Below are positions 1 through 8,768 of a stretch of 64,000 nt of DNA, piece by piece. A program made the translations under genes and the position numbers. The DNA lies in the NCBI GenBank assembly GCA_012034595.1, contig JAAUPE010000003.1, forward strand, positions 28,809-92,808, given 5' to 3'. Source of the stretch: Calothrix sp. CSU_2_0. Its GTDB lineage: Bacteria; Cyanobacteriota; Cyanobacteriia; Cyanobacteriales; Nostocaceae. Position 1 is the stretch's first letter; each line of letters opens with the position of its first letter. The notes beneath the pieces were generated by a model. The model made no database searches, was not told where the DNA came from, and was given only the letters and a program-made list of their open reading frames with translations.

Positions 1-423
1 TTCAACACGATAGCGAACAGCAGTACGGTAATTTCGTGCTGCGACGTTTTGAGTGATAGTGACTAAAGCTTGATTGGAATATGGATAAACGACTTCGACT
101 TTGCGTTTGCTACGATGAGCGGAGCTTAATGCCCCCGGTATATCGCTATTGTAGGTATCAAACGCATCCATCGCTAATGATGCTGGGTCACTACCCTGAA
201 GTCCAGATTTGATACTGTCTAAAGGTATCGTTTTATATTTTGCCCGTTCTGGATTTATTGCTAGATTTGTAGTCTGAATTGCCACATGCGGTTGTTGCGC
301 TTGCACGTTTTGATTTGTGGAAATCGCTGTATTTAGCTGGCGCTTAGTCAAAATAGAGCCAGCTGTGACTGTGGCAAAGATACTAAGTAGTAGTATCAGA
401 AAAATCTTGAACTTTGCCGACAT
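1..423 (-). CDS. Exported hypothetical protein, C-terminus beyond window edge
   Basis: The reading frame opens with ATG at 423 and runs without a stop to base 1, so 141 residues are visible and the C-terminus lies outside the window. Residues 1-22 form a signal-peptide or membrane-anchor segment (MSAKFKIFLILLLSIFATVT). A Gln/Asn-rich stretch follows, and then a region with alternating hydrophobic residues (VEVVYPYSNQALVTITQNVA) that looks like the start of a beta-rich domain. I do not recognise the family. Bases 110-148 of the frame are a copy of a short palindromic element also present at 55018, 59788 and 62203; it encodes residues around SDIPGALSSAHR without breaking the frame. An exported or periplasmic location is inferred from the N-terminus only. 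Confidence 0.6.
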   Translation of the reverse strand, partial: MSAKFKIFLILLLSIFATVTAGSILTKRQLNTAISTNQNVQAQQPHVAIQTTNLAINPERAKYKTIPLDSIKSGLQGSDPASLAMDAFDTYNSDIPGALSSAHRSKRKVEVVYPYSNQALVTITQNVAARNYRTAVRYRVE

Positions 424-961
424 AATTAAAACCGTATTTCAAAGATTTTAGTTAATCAATTGTGCATTTTATTACTTATTTGTCACCAAACCTCCTATTG
501 TTTTGGGTATAAATTTTCTTTGTTAGGGGTTAGGGGTCAGGGGTCAGAATAAAGGGGTCAGAATAAAGGGGTCAGAATACAGGGGTTGATGCAGTGGAAT
601 AATCAAAAACTTGCTTGTTCCGAAATTGACGAGGTTTAAATCCTTAATCCCGATTCTCTTGTTTTCACGTCACCAGAAATACATTATTTATAGACTTGGC
701 GAGTGTAAGATAGTTCCTCTTAGCAATTTTAGATTTTTGACTATGGTTTTGGGGAAGTCTTTGTGATTTTTTTATAAAAACTTCATATAAAACAGGTTAA
801 TATTATGCTTCTGCAAATCCTAAAAAGGCAAAAAGAGAGATGGAGGTACTAAGGGAATTATGCCTAATGTCCAATCCCTAATACCAAATTCAAGCTACAA
901 TTCTATCTGGCATTCATCTGCTGTTCATTCCCACAATTATCGATTTAACTAAACCACCCCC
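424..961. other. Intergenic region with 14-bp tandem repeat
   Basis: This 538-base gap holds no convincing gene. Bases 540-581 are three consecutive copies of a 14-bp unit, GGGGTCAGAATAAA, the third ending in CA instead of AA. The upstream flank has related GGGGTTA and GGGGTCA heptamers. The rest is AT-rich and must contain the promoters of the divergent genes on either side, but no clear promoter is visible. Confidence 0.6.
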
Positions 962-2260
962 ATGAGCATTTACGAAGTATTCATGCCCGCACTTAGTTCC
1001 ACCATGACTGAAGGTAAAATTGTTTCCTGGGAGAAGTCGCCTGGGGATAAAGTGGAGAAAGGCGAAACAGTGGTGGTTGTTGAGTCGGATAAGGCAGATA
1101 TGGATGTGGAGTCCTTTTATGAAGGATATCTAGCACATATTTTAGTTCCAGCTGGCAATTCTGCACCTGTTGGAAATGCGATCGCGTTTATTGCGGAAAC
1201 TGAAGCGGAAATTGCAGATGCGATCGCCAAAGCTAGTTCAGCATCAACACCAGCATCTGCAACTGTGGCAGCAACCGTAAGTAGTGGTGGAAGTGCAACC
1301 GCATTTGTAGAACCTGTTACTGCCGCTCAAAATGGCTCAAACCATCGCGAAGGTAGAGTTGTCGCTTCCCCTCGTGCGAAGAAATTGGCAAAGGAATTCA
1401 AAGTCGATTTAAATGCGATCGCGGGAAGTGGTCCTTTTGGTCGTATTGTTGCTGAAGATGTGGAAGCTGCTGCTGGTAAGGTTTCTGCTCCCCCCACTGT
1501 CACCCCAATTACTGCACCAATTACTGCACCAGTTGCTGTACCAGTTGCCACAACTGCACCTAAACCTGCACCAGTTGCGGTGGTTCCCGGACAAACAACC
1601 CCATTTACGACGTTGCAAAACGCTGTTATTCGGGGAATGGTTGCTAGTTTGGGAGTACCTGAGTTCCGTGTGGGTTATACCATCACCACCGATGCACTCG
1701 ACAAACTATACAAGCAAATTAAGTCAAAAGGTGTAACCATGACCGCATTATTAGCGAAAGCGGTTGCGGTAACGTTACAAAAACATCCTTTATTAAATGC
1801 TAGTTATTCAGACCAAGGTATTGTTTATCATTCCGGTATCAATATTGCTGTAGCTGTGGCAATGGATGATGGTGGATTGATTACCCCAGTGTTGCAAAAT
1901 GCCGACCAAATCGATATTTACTCGCTTTCCCGCAACTGGAAATCTTTGGTGGAACGGGCAAGAGCAAAACAATTGCAACCGGAAGAATATAGTACGGGTA
2001 CTTTCACCGTTTCCAATTTGGGAATGTTTGGTGTAGATACATTTGATGCAATTTTACCACCGGGACAAGGTTCGATTTTGGCGATTGGAGCATCGCGATC
2101 GCAAGTTGTTGCGACTGCCGATGGCATGTTTGGTGTGAAGCAGCAAATGCAAGTAAATATTACCTGTGACCACCGCATTATTTACGGTTCCCATGCTGCG
2201 GCATTTTTGCAAGATTTGGCAAAATTAATTGAAACAAATGCACAATCATTAACAATGTAA
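962..2260 (+). CDS. pdhC: Pyruvate dehydrogenase complex E2 (dihydrolipoamide acetyltransferase)
   Basis: This is the acetyl-transferring core of the pyruvate dehydrogenase complex, moving acetyl groups from lipoyl-lysine to CoA. Domains in order: a single lipoyl domain at residues 1-78 with the lipoylated Lys44 in ESDKADMD; an Ala/Pro/Thr-rich flexible linker; a peripheral subunit-binding domain near 135-172 (SPRAKKLAKEF, GPFGRIVAEDV); a second Pro/Ala/Val linker; and a C-terminal catalytic domain. The catalytic motif reads DHRIIYG where most bacterial E2 proteins have HRxxDG. From memory, cyanobacterial and plastid E2 proteins share this Tyr variant. The E1 alpha gene lies 55 kb away in this window, so the complex is not encoded by one operon. 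No Shine-Dalgarno sequence precedes the ATG. The gene symbol for E2 varies between annotations (pdhC, odhB). Confidence 0.95.
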   Translation: MSIYEVFMPALSSTMTEGKIVSWEKSPGDKVEKGETVVVVESDKADMDVESFYEGYLAHILVPAGNSAPVGNAIAFIAETEAEIADAIAKASSASTPASATVAATVSSGGSATAFVEPVTAAQNGSNHREGRVVASPRAKKLAKEFKVDLNAIAGSGPFGRIVAEDVEAAAGKVSAPPTVTPITAPITAPVAVPVATTAPKPAPVAVVPGQTTPFTTLQNAVIRGMVASLGVPEFRVGYTITTDALDKLYKQIKSKGVTMTALLAKAVAVTLQKHPLLNASYSDQGIVYHSGINIAVAVAMDDGGLITPVLQNADQIDIYSLSRNWKSLVERARAKQLQPEEYSTGTFTVSNLGMFGVDTFDAILPPGQGSILAIGASRSQVVATADGMFGVKQQMQVNITCDHRIIYGSHAAAFLQDLAKLIETNAQSLTM

Positions 2261-2485
2261 GTAGGGGCGGGGTAATCCCGCCCTTACTAATGAGATGTAT
2301 GATTGATAAGTCTATGGTTTGTTGATTTATTGTCATGTAATCTATGTAATTTAAACTAAAAAATATTAAATAATTTTTTTAGACTTGGATTGTGATGGTT
2401 CAAGTCTTTTTATTTAACAATATTTGTTGATGTTAATGCTAGATTAATAAGTATAATTTTCCCTTCAATACATCAATAAACTATT

Positions 2486-3127
2486 ATGCTAATTAAACTC
2501 AAACAACTACAGATACCACCTGGTCATCAATTACTAATCAAAGATATATCCTGGTCGGGATACAAAAATATTGTGGCAGACTTGGGTGAAAATCGTAGTT
2601 CTAGGGTATCTTACAGTCAAGGAATGTTAGAAATAATGGCTCCATTACCAGAACATGAAGTGGGAAAAAAAATTATTGGTAATTTAGTAGAAATTTTACT
2701 TGAAGAACTGGATATTGAATTTTGGAGTTTAGGTTCTACAACTTTCGATCGCGAAAAGATGGATGCTGGTGTAGAACCAGATGATTGTTTTTATATCGAG
2801 AATGAAGCTAAAGTTAGAGGTTTAAATCGGATTAATTTAGAAACCGATCCACCTCCAGATTTAGCAATTGAAATCGATATTACTTCACGGACAAAATTTA
2901 ATAATTATGAAGCGCTAAATGTGCCAGAATTATGGCGATGGAATGGGACGATATTAGAAATAAATGTATTAGTGGATGGTAAATATATCCAGTCAGAAAA
3001 TAGTCGTATTTTCCCTAATATTCCGATTGCAAAAATGATTCCTGAATATCTATCTATGAGTAAGACATCTGGGAGAAATGCGACAATGAAAGCATTTCGT
3101 GAATGGTTGAGAAAACTTCAGTCATAA
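2486..3127 (+). CDS. Uma2 family (DUF820) endonuclease-like protein
   Basis: The 213-residue protein has the layout of the Uma2/DUF820 family, which is greatly expanded in cyanobacteria and has a PD-(D/E)XK nuclease fold. Visible family features are the YSQGMLEIMAPLPEHE segment, the GVEPDDCFYI stretch carrying the conserved acidic pair, and PPDLAIEIDITS with the conserved Glu. The gene has its own AT-rich upstream region and converges on the DUF4178 gene, overlapping its 3' end by 10 bases (3118-3127). The cellular role of the family is not settled. Nuclease activity is inferred from the fold only. Confidence 0.85.
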   Translation: MLIKLKQLQIPPGHQLLIKDISWSGYKNIVADLGENRSSRVSYSQGMLEIMAPLPEHEVGKKIIGNLVEILLEELDIEFWSLGSTTFDREKMDAGVEPDDCFYIENEAKVRGLNRINLETDPPPDLAIEIDITSRTKFNNYEALNVPELWRWNGTILEINVLVDGKYIQSENSRIFPNIPIAKMIPEYLSMSKTSGRNATMKAFREWLRKLQS

Positions 3128-3726
3128 TCTCGATATACAGTCTTACCATCACCAGGTAATATTGTGAGCGATCGCGGACTAATTTTTTCTCCGATACTAA
3201 CTTCAATATCTCCATCCCAAATCTCAATCGATAAGACTTTTTTGCCGCTTCCTTCATAGTCAAAATATTCGCATTTTTCCGCAGTTCGACGCATTGTTAA
3301 ACCTGTACGGGTCATTCTCGCAGTACCAGAATCTTCTAATTTATATACTTCTCCAGCAAGGTTTAATTCTTGGGGGGGAATGTTGGAAATATCTAGTTGA
3401 TTGGTGGGTTCGAGTAATGCGACTTCGACAATATCATCTTCTTCTACTGATAACCAAGCAATTTTTTCATCGTCTTGTAAGAGATATTCAAACCAAGAAT
3501 ATGCTCCAACTTTATATGTTAGTTTACCTTCAACTACCCAATCTATTCCTAAATGTTGAATAATGTCACCAATTTCTAAGTTGAAGATGCTACATTCTGA
3601 TGGATTACGTTTTTTTGATGGTAATTGTTTGTTCTCTTGACCTTTTAATCTGGGTTGTTCTTGGGTAAAGACATATATAATTACACTAAAAATAATTAAT
3701 CCGAAAATTGCGAATATTAAAGTCAT
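3118..3726 (-). CDS. DUF4178 domain membrane-anchored protein
   Basis: The 202-residue protein has one N-terminal membrane segment (residues 3-20) followed by a basic linker and a soluble domain of about 150 residues. The pattern IGDIIQHLGIDWVVEGKLTY followed by WFEYLLQDDEKIAWLSVEEDD matches the DUF4178 family. It is the last gene of a minus-strand run that also contains a membrane-embedded spermidine-synthase-like protein, a small exported peptide and a two-TM protein. DUF4178 proteins commonly neighbour spermidine-synthase homologues, which suggests a shared envelope or polyamine-linked process. The biochemical role is unknown. Confidence 0.8.
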   Translation of the reverse strand: MTLIFAIFGLIIFSVIIYVFTQEQPRLKGQENKQLPSKKRNPSECSIFNLEIGDIIQHLGIDWVVEGKLTYKVGAYSWFEYLLQDDEKIAWLSVEEDDIVEVALLEPTNQLDISNIPPQELNLAGEVYKLEDSGTARMTRTGLTMRRTAEKCEYFDYEGSGKKVLSIEIWDGDIEVSIGEKISPRSLTILPGDGKTVYRDYD

Positions 3727-3963
3727 CTTTACATTACCATTTCAAGAGTATATTTTCAAAGTGAGGGTTTTAGTCAGAGGATGTTTCCAAAGGTTATTTT
3801 ATTGTCGAAATTATTATAATATTCTTGTAAATTAGTTTTGTAGATTGGATGCAGCGATCGCGTAGCGTGTCTGTTAGGAAACAACACAACATGGAGAGAA
3901 TGTTGGGTTACGTTCCACTCCACCCAACCTACGTAATTACTACGTCAAAATGACAATTGGATT

Positions 3964-3991
3964 GCCCAATCCCCAATCCCCAATCCCCAAT
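3964..3991. repeat. Heptamer tandem repeat (CCCCAAT)n
   Basis: About four copies of CCCCAAT lie immediately downstream of the stop codon of the spermidine-synthase-like gene. This is the STRR class of heptanucleotide arrays typical of filamentous cyanobacteria. Confidence 0.75.
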
Positions 3992-5604
3992 TAATAAGTT
4001 AAAGATTTAAATTGCATTTGATAACGAACAATTATGGGATGTGTCAGACGATTTATTTCGGTGTTACCAATTTCTATATCTTTAGGTAAATCAAATAAAT
4101 GTTGTAGTAAAGAATCTGTAAGATACTTTGTCGGCACTGCCAATTTGAGTTTTTCTGTGTCTATATCTTGATGGGATGCTAACACAAACCCCCAAGGACC
4201 AAACGAAGGCACATCAACCACATACGGATGTACTTTAAAACCTGCACTTTCTACTGTTGCTGTGATACAACTAATTACTTTGGGTGCAAAAAAGGAACTC
4301 GATGCTTGGGTTACAAGTACACCATTTTCTGAAAGTCTACTAGCTAACCTGCGATAAAATCCTTCAGAATATAACTTTGCTAGTCTTTCTTGGTCGGGGT
4401 CGGGGAAATCTGCAATAATAACATCAAACGTATCGGCTAATTTTGGGGCACTAACGAATGCATCAGCGTTAATTACCTGTACACGAGGGTCTGTTAAGGA
4501 ATTATTATTCACCTGTACTAGCTGAGGATACCGTGATGCAAGTTTTACAATGTCCGGGTCAAGTTCTATCAGTACAACTCGCTCAACTCCTTGCCATTTC
4601 AAGACTTCGCGAATTGCCATCCCATCACCAGCACCTAAAATTAGTACCTTTTTTGGCTGGGTTACTGCACTCATTGCTGGATGTACCAAAGCTTCGTGAT
4701 AGCGATATTCGTCGAGGGTGGAAAATTGCAAATCACCATCAAGAAATAAGCGGACATCTTTGCCTTGACGTGTCAGAACGATACGTTGGTAAGTTGATTG
4801 TACCCGTTTAATAATTGGTGCGTTATATAAATTATTTTCCAGTTTATTGCCAAAGGGGATAGAGATAGGTGCAGATATCAACAACACCACACCCAAAATT
4901 AATCCCACATACCCCCAACGACGCATATTGGGAAAACTAAGTGCGATCGCAAATACCATGAATGCAGGTAAAGAACCCAGCACAAATGCTGTGGGAAACA
5001 TGCTCAACCAAGGTAGTAGCAGCAAGGGAAAAGCTAAGGAACCGAATAACCCACCCAGATAATCCAGTGCTAAAACCCCTGCGATCGCTTCTCGCATTCC
5101 GTCTGATAATTCCAGCATTCTCGCTAGTAAAGGAACTTCTAAACCTGCTAAAGTGCCCAAAATTATCGTGACGACAAATAAACCTTGCCAAATCAAACCA
5201 CCCTCAGCAACGAATAAAGCAAACAAAGCTAGGGGTAAAATTGCAGTCAGAGGTGCGATCGCAAGTTCAACGCAGATAAATGAGTGCAATAATTCTTTTT
5301 GTAATTTTCGACCTTGGGTGTTAACAGAAACAAATCTACTTAAGTAGGAACCTAACCCCATCGCTGCCAAAAAGCCACCCACGGCAATGCCATAAGCAAG
5401 TGCTTGGTTTCCCATTAAATAGCTGGCTAGGTTGCCTAGTAGCAATTCTACGGCTAGTCCAGTGCCTGAAGAGACTGCTGCCGCGAGGAGTAATAAATTT
5501 TTCTGCTTTTTTGTAAAATTAATACTTAGGTTAGTAGTGTTTCCACTATTGTTATTATTATTAAAATTTGAATCTTCGTAGCTACTACTAATCCCCTGTT
5601 CCAT
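3991..5604 (-). CDS. Membrane-embedded spermidine synthase-like protein
   Basis: The 537-residue protein has an Asn/Ser-rich N-terminus, a hydrophobic region of about seven membrane segments (roughly residues 30-250), and a C-terminal aminopropyltransferase-like Rossmann domain. The latter contains the SAM-type glycine motif KVLILGAGDGMAIREVLKW, then ELDPDIVKLA, INADAF, and VIIADFPDPDQE at the catalytic-loop position. Soluble spermidine synthases are about 290 residues; fusion to a membrane bundle marks the distinct SpeE-like membrane family. Its neighbours (DUF4178 protein, small exported peptide, two-TM protein) point to an envelope function. Whether it makes a polyamine cannot be told from the sequence. 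Confidence 0.85.
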   Translation of the reverse strand: MEQGISSSYEDSNFNNNNNSGNTTNLSINFTKKQKNLLLLAAAVSSGTGLAVELLLGNLASYLMGNQALAYGIAVGGFLAAMGLGSYLSRFVSVNTQGRKLQKELLHSFICVELAIAPLTAILPLALFALFVAEGGLIWQGLFVVTIILGTLAGLEVPLLARMLELSDGMREAIAGVLALDYLGGLFGSLAFPLLLLPWLSMFPTAFVLGSLPAFMVFAIALSFPNMRRWGYVGLILGVVLLISAPISIPFGNKLENNLYNAPIIKRVQSTYQRIVLTRQGKDVRLFLDGDLQFSTLDEYRYHEALVHPAMSAVTQPKKVLILGAGDGMAIREVLKWQGVERVVLIELDPDIVKLASRYPQLVQVNNNSLTDPRVQVINADAFVSAPKLADTFDVIIADFPDPDQERLAKLYSEGFYRRLASRLSENGVLVTQASSSFFAPKVISCITATVESAGFKVHPYVVDVPSFGPWGFVLASHQDIDTEKLKLAVPTKYLTDSLLQHLFDLPKDIEIGNTEINRLTHPIIVRYQMQFKSLTY

Positions 5605-5901
5605 AATTTAATCCTAATAAAATAATTCCAATAAAAATCCAATTACTCATAATTCCCCAATCAATCCCTTTTAATACCACCCCGTAATTTGCCTCGATAT
5701 CTCGGAATTACCCCCCTTATAACGGCTACGCTACACACACAAGTACTCGATAACCCCACCCCTACACCCTCCGGGTTCGCCACTTCGACGGGACGGAAAC
5801 CGACACCGTCGAGTGGACTCACCTCTGGCGGGGAGGGGAGTAAAATCATCTTCCCTCCTCGCTAGCGGAGAGAAGTTTGTGGGGACGGTTCTTTTATTCA
5901 A
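5605..5901. other. Repeat-rich gap
   Basis: This gap contains GC-rich repeat-like sequence, including AGAAGTTTGTGGGGACGG at about 5872-5889, which recurs at about 15425 and in weaker form near 18780. The short open frame across 5661-5849 reads like translated repeat sequence and has no gene features. Confidence 0.5.
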
Positions 5902-6135
5902 TCACTTCCCAGTTCCTGGACCACCACCTTGAAAGCCTTCGTAGGAAGAACGGGACGAATAAAAAACCCAAACACCGCTAGAATTAGTACTTCCTGAATA
6001 ATTTGTCCCAGAACGGGAAGAATATTTACCTGTATTGGAATCCCGTAATACTAGCGACGAACTCGAACTAGCACCAGCAGCAATATTCGCGATCGCAAAA
6101 GCAACTGTTCCCGCAGCAAGAATTTTAACAATCAT
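5902..6135 (-). CDS. Small exported Ser/Gly/Tyr-rich peptide, DUF4247-like
   Basis: The 77-residue frame starts with a short signal peptide (MIVKILAAGTVAFAIANIAAGA) and continues with a low-complexity Ser/Tyr/Gly-rich tail ending in GGGPGTGK. It lies 40 bases downstream of the two-TM gene and upstream of the spermidine-synthase-like gene on the same strand, so it is probably co-transcribed. The overall form (small, exported, Ser-rich, Gly-Pro-Gly end) resembles the small exported DUF4247-type proteins found in comparable spermidine-synthase/DUF4178 clusters. I base that only on general form. A structural or surface-associated role is inferred. Confidence 0.6.
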   Translation of the reverse strand: MIVKILAAGTVAFAIANIAAGASSSSSLVLRDSNTGKYSSRSGTNYSGSTNSSGVWVFYSSRSSYEGFQGGGPGTGK

Positions 6136-6175
6136 GTGTAATTTTCAACCTTTGTATTTCAAATCCAAAATCTTG

Positions 6176-7168
6176 TTAAGTCGTTGCGCCAATTTCCACA
6201 ACCTCGACAGGGAATAGAGTTTTCACACCCTCTTGAACTATCAGCTTTGTCCGATCGATGGGTTGGTCGGGATGTACTTCTACGTGAAAACCGTAGGAAG
6301 CTGCTTGCGGAAAGATAAAATACTTATTTAAACTTGCCGTAGCTTTTTGAAATCTGCCATTTTCTTTTTGAATACTGACATTCACTGGTACAGACTCAGC
6401 AAAAATCTGTTCCCCATAAGCATCATTCACAAACAAACAAACCTCTAGCTGATTGGGAGTGGTTTCATCAGCTTCAATTTCGACTTTGACACGGACAAGT
6501 TTATTTTCCCCTCCAATGGTTGCACGTCCTGTGGGGTCGCTATCGTTGATTTTTTCATTGATAACCTTTTTACCACTCTTTTTTGCAGCTACCATCGTCA
6601 TCAACCAGAGAAAAAACGAACCGATCGTACCAAACCAGAAATAACCAGCATCCATTACCCCACTTTTAACAGTGACTTGAAAAGGTACAGGTTTATCGAG
6701 TTCCGTTCCTTGGACAGTACCGTATTCGAGTAATGCGATCGCAACTGTCAGTTTTTCGTCTTTCTTGGCTTTGACATCCATACCACCGAGAGTATCAGCT
6801 TCGTCATAGGTTCCCGATTCTCCATCTTCATACCAGCTTCCTGTCTCCCTCCAACCTTCTTTAATCCCCGCAGCGATAATTTTACCGCTTTGGTCGAGAA
6901 GTTGGATTTCAAATGTCACCCATTCGTTTGCCCCGATTTGCGCTTCTGCATCGACACTCATAGCACCGAGAGAATTTGCGCTAACTTGTACTGGTTCTAA
7001 TTTGACAATTTCATCGTCGGTAGCAGTAACCGTTTTGTATAACAAAGTGCGTTGAAAAAACGGTGAGGCAATTAATGTTAAAAAACTTAATATAAAAGCA
7101 CCGAAGGCTACATGTGCCCACCAATCGATAAACTTTCCTGTTTTTTTTGTATTTAGAGTTTCTCCCAT
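6176..7168 (-). CDS. Two-TM membrane protein with extracytoplasmic domain
   Basis: The 330-residue protein has a short cytoplasmic N-terminus, a membrane segment at about residues 20-37, and an extracytoplasmic beta-rich domain of about 140 residues (acidic, with WYEDGESGTYDEADTLGG). A second membrane segment follows near 175-195 (YFWFGTIGSFFLWLMTMVAA), and then a C-terminal beta-sandwich-like domain. I recognise no named family. It is the first gene of the minus-strand run that ends with the DUF4178 gene, and shares about 330 bases of divergent upstream region with the HEAT-repeat gene. The context suggests the membrane-spanning part of the same envelope system. Confidence 0.7.
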   Translation of the reverse strand: MGETLNTKKTGKFIDWWAHVAFGAFILSFLTLIASPFFQRTLLYKTVTATDDEIVKLEPVQVSANSLGAMSVDAEAQIGANEWVTFEIQLLDQSGKIIAAGIKEGWRETGSWYEDGESGTYDEADTLGGMDVKAKKDEKLTVAIALLEYGTVQGTELDKPVPFQVTVKSGVMDAGYFWFGTIGSFFLWLMTMVAAKKSGKKVINEKINDSDPTGRATIGGENKLVRVKVEIEADETTPNQLEVCLFVNDAYGEQIFAESVPVNVSIQKENGRFQKATASLNKYFIFPQAASYGFHVEVHPDQPIDRTKLIVQEGVKTLFPVEVVEIGATT

Positions 7169-7504
7169 AGGTTTTATTTAAGATTATTTACAAAAACTAC
7201 TGATAAATTAGCCACATCATAGCCGCTAAAATTAGGGATGCGCCATACAATCAACACAAATATATAAAATCTACCGAAATTTACGGAGTGATTTCGGAAA
7301 AGAAAAATAGATTCAGTAGAAATTCGGATTTGTATTAATTTTAGATAGCAAATAAATCCAATTTCTTCAGAAAATTTTCCAGAAACCTTAATTAAGGAAC
7401 CGGAAAAACACTAGTTGCTGATGTATCTCTAGATGCAAATTGATTAAGTGTCGCTATTGACGGAATGTATTGTCTGTAAAGTGATTAATGCAGAGGGTTT
7501 TCTG
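7169..7504. other. Divergent intergenic region
   Basis: This AT-rich gap separates the minus-strand envelope cluster from the plus-strand HEAT cluster and must contain both promoters. No confident operator or hairpin is visible. An upstream GTG at 7448 is in frame with the HEAT gene but is not the preferred start. Confidence 0.4.
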
Positions 7505-8611
7505 ATGGGTAAAAAATATGATCGAGCAAATTTAGGAGTATTAATAATATTAGCAATCCTTGGGGTGTTGACTCTACCATTCTTAATTGATGTTAAGTTC
7601 ACTGATATTAAAGTATTTGCTCAAACTCCATCAAGATTATCTGTATGTGATGCAGTAAATATCCAAAGTCAGATTAAACGGTTTAGTTATGGAGATTCTA
7701 AAGCATTTGATGCAGTTGTAAATTGTGGAGAAAAAGCAATTCCAAGACTAATTAGAGTCATAAAATATAGTAAAAACGAGCAAATTCGAGTAATTGCGAT
7801 CACATCTCTCGGTAAAATCGGTGTCAAAGCTGTTTCGGCAATTCCTGTATTAACCAAATCCCTAACAGATGAAAGCGAAGATGTGCGGATAATTGCCGTT
7901 GATAGTCTGGAAAAAATTGGTATAGCATCAATTCCATCCCTGATAACAGCATTGCAAACTAATAATAATTGGATTGTTCGCTATAGTTCTGCGGATGCGT
8001 TGAGTAGAATTCTATTTCAGAATCAAAAATTAGCGAGTCGGGAAATAATTCCAACTTTTGTTAACGCACTGGAAGACGAAGATTGGTATGTACAAACCAA
8101 AGCTGCGGATGTGTTGGGGAAAATAGGAAAAAATGCAGTTCCATGCTTAATTAATGGACTCCAACATAAAAATGCCTATGTTCGAGAAAAATCTGCGGAT
8201 GCTCTGAGAATAATTGGTGCAGATGCAAAAGCTGCAATCCCAGCTTTGAAAAAACGACTTCGAGATGAAAATAAAGAAGTTAGGTTAGTCGCTGGATATG
8301 CAATTGATGCAATTGAGAAAAGTAGTAATAGCTCAATAAATCCAACACAAAATTCTCAAAATATAGTAAACGAAAATACATCAATTCGTTATGAAGCAAT
8401 TCGCGATCGCGTTGAATGTCGAGAATCAATCGTGATGAATGCTGGTTGTATAGTTCTCAATCAAAGTCAAATATTCTCAACTCACGGTTCAGGTAGTCAA
8501 AATTCAACAATTGCTGTTGGTGGGGCAACATCAAGGTATGTCAGAAATCCACCGACAATGTGTCGTATACCTGTACTTAAGTCAATCTTCAGTTGGAAAT
8601 GTCCAAAATAA
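7505..8611 (+). CDS. Exported HEAT-repeat protein, paralogue 1
   Basis: I place the start at ATG 7505 (368 residues), because MGKKYDRANLGVLIILAILG then forms a normal signal peptide ending near VFAQTPS, and GAGGG lies about 10 bases upstream. An in-frame GTG at 7448 would add 19 residues before the signal. The mature part has five to six HEAT-type units (IRVIAITSLGKIGVKAVSA, VRIIAVDSLEKIG, WYVQTKAADVLGKIG, VREKSADALRIIG), and then an Asn/Ser-rich tail ending in CRIPVLKSIFSWKC. The next gene encodes a paralogue with the same signal and the same C-terminal Cys-bounded motif. HEAT arrays are protein-binding scaffolds; the partner is unknown. Confidence 0.8.
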   Translation: MGKKYDRANLGVLIILAILGVLTLPFLIDVKFTDIKVFAQTPSRLSVCDAVNIQSQIKRFSYGDSKAFDAVVNCGEKAIPRLIRVIKYSKNEQIRVIAITSLGKIGVKAVSAIPVLTKSLTDESEDVRIIAVDSLEKIGIASIPSLITALQTNNNWIVRYSSADALSRILFQNQKLASREIIPTFVNALEDEDWYVQTKAADVLGKIGKNAVPCLINGLQHKNAYVREKSADALRIIGADAKAAIPALKKRLRDENKEVRLVAGYAIDAIEKSSNSSINPTQNSQNIVNENTSIRYEAIRDRVECRESIVMNAGCIVLNQSQIFSTHGSGSQNSTIAVGGATSRYVRNPPTMCRIPVLKSIFSWKCPK

Positions 8612-8768
8612 AATTATCTTTTCTTAGAGAAAAAGGCAAAAAATAAATCTGAAACAAAATCGGGAATATTATGTCTATTATTTGTAGTTGATTATGATTA
8701 TTTAAGCTATTTTAAAAAATTAAACACATAATTTTCAGAAAGTAAATATTTTGTATGGGAGGTAAGTC

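Noticed and set aside
5661..5849. 62-codon open frame on the minus strand
   Set aside because: It lies wholly in repeat-like GC-rich sequence, has no ribosome site and no protein-like features.
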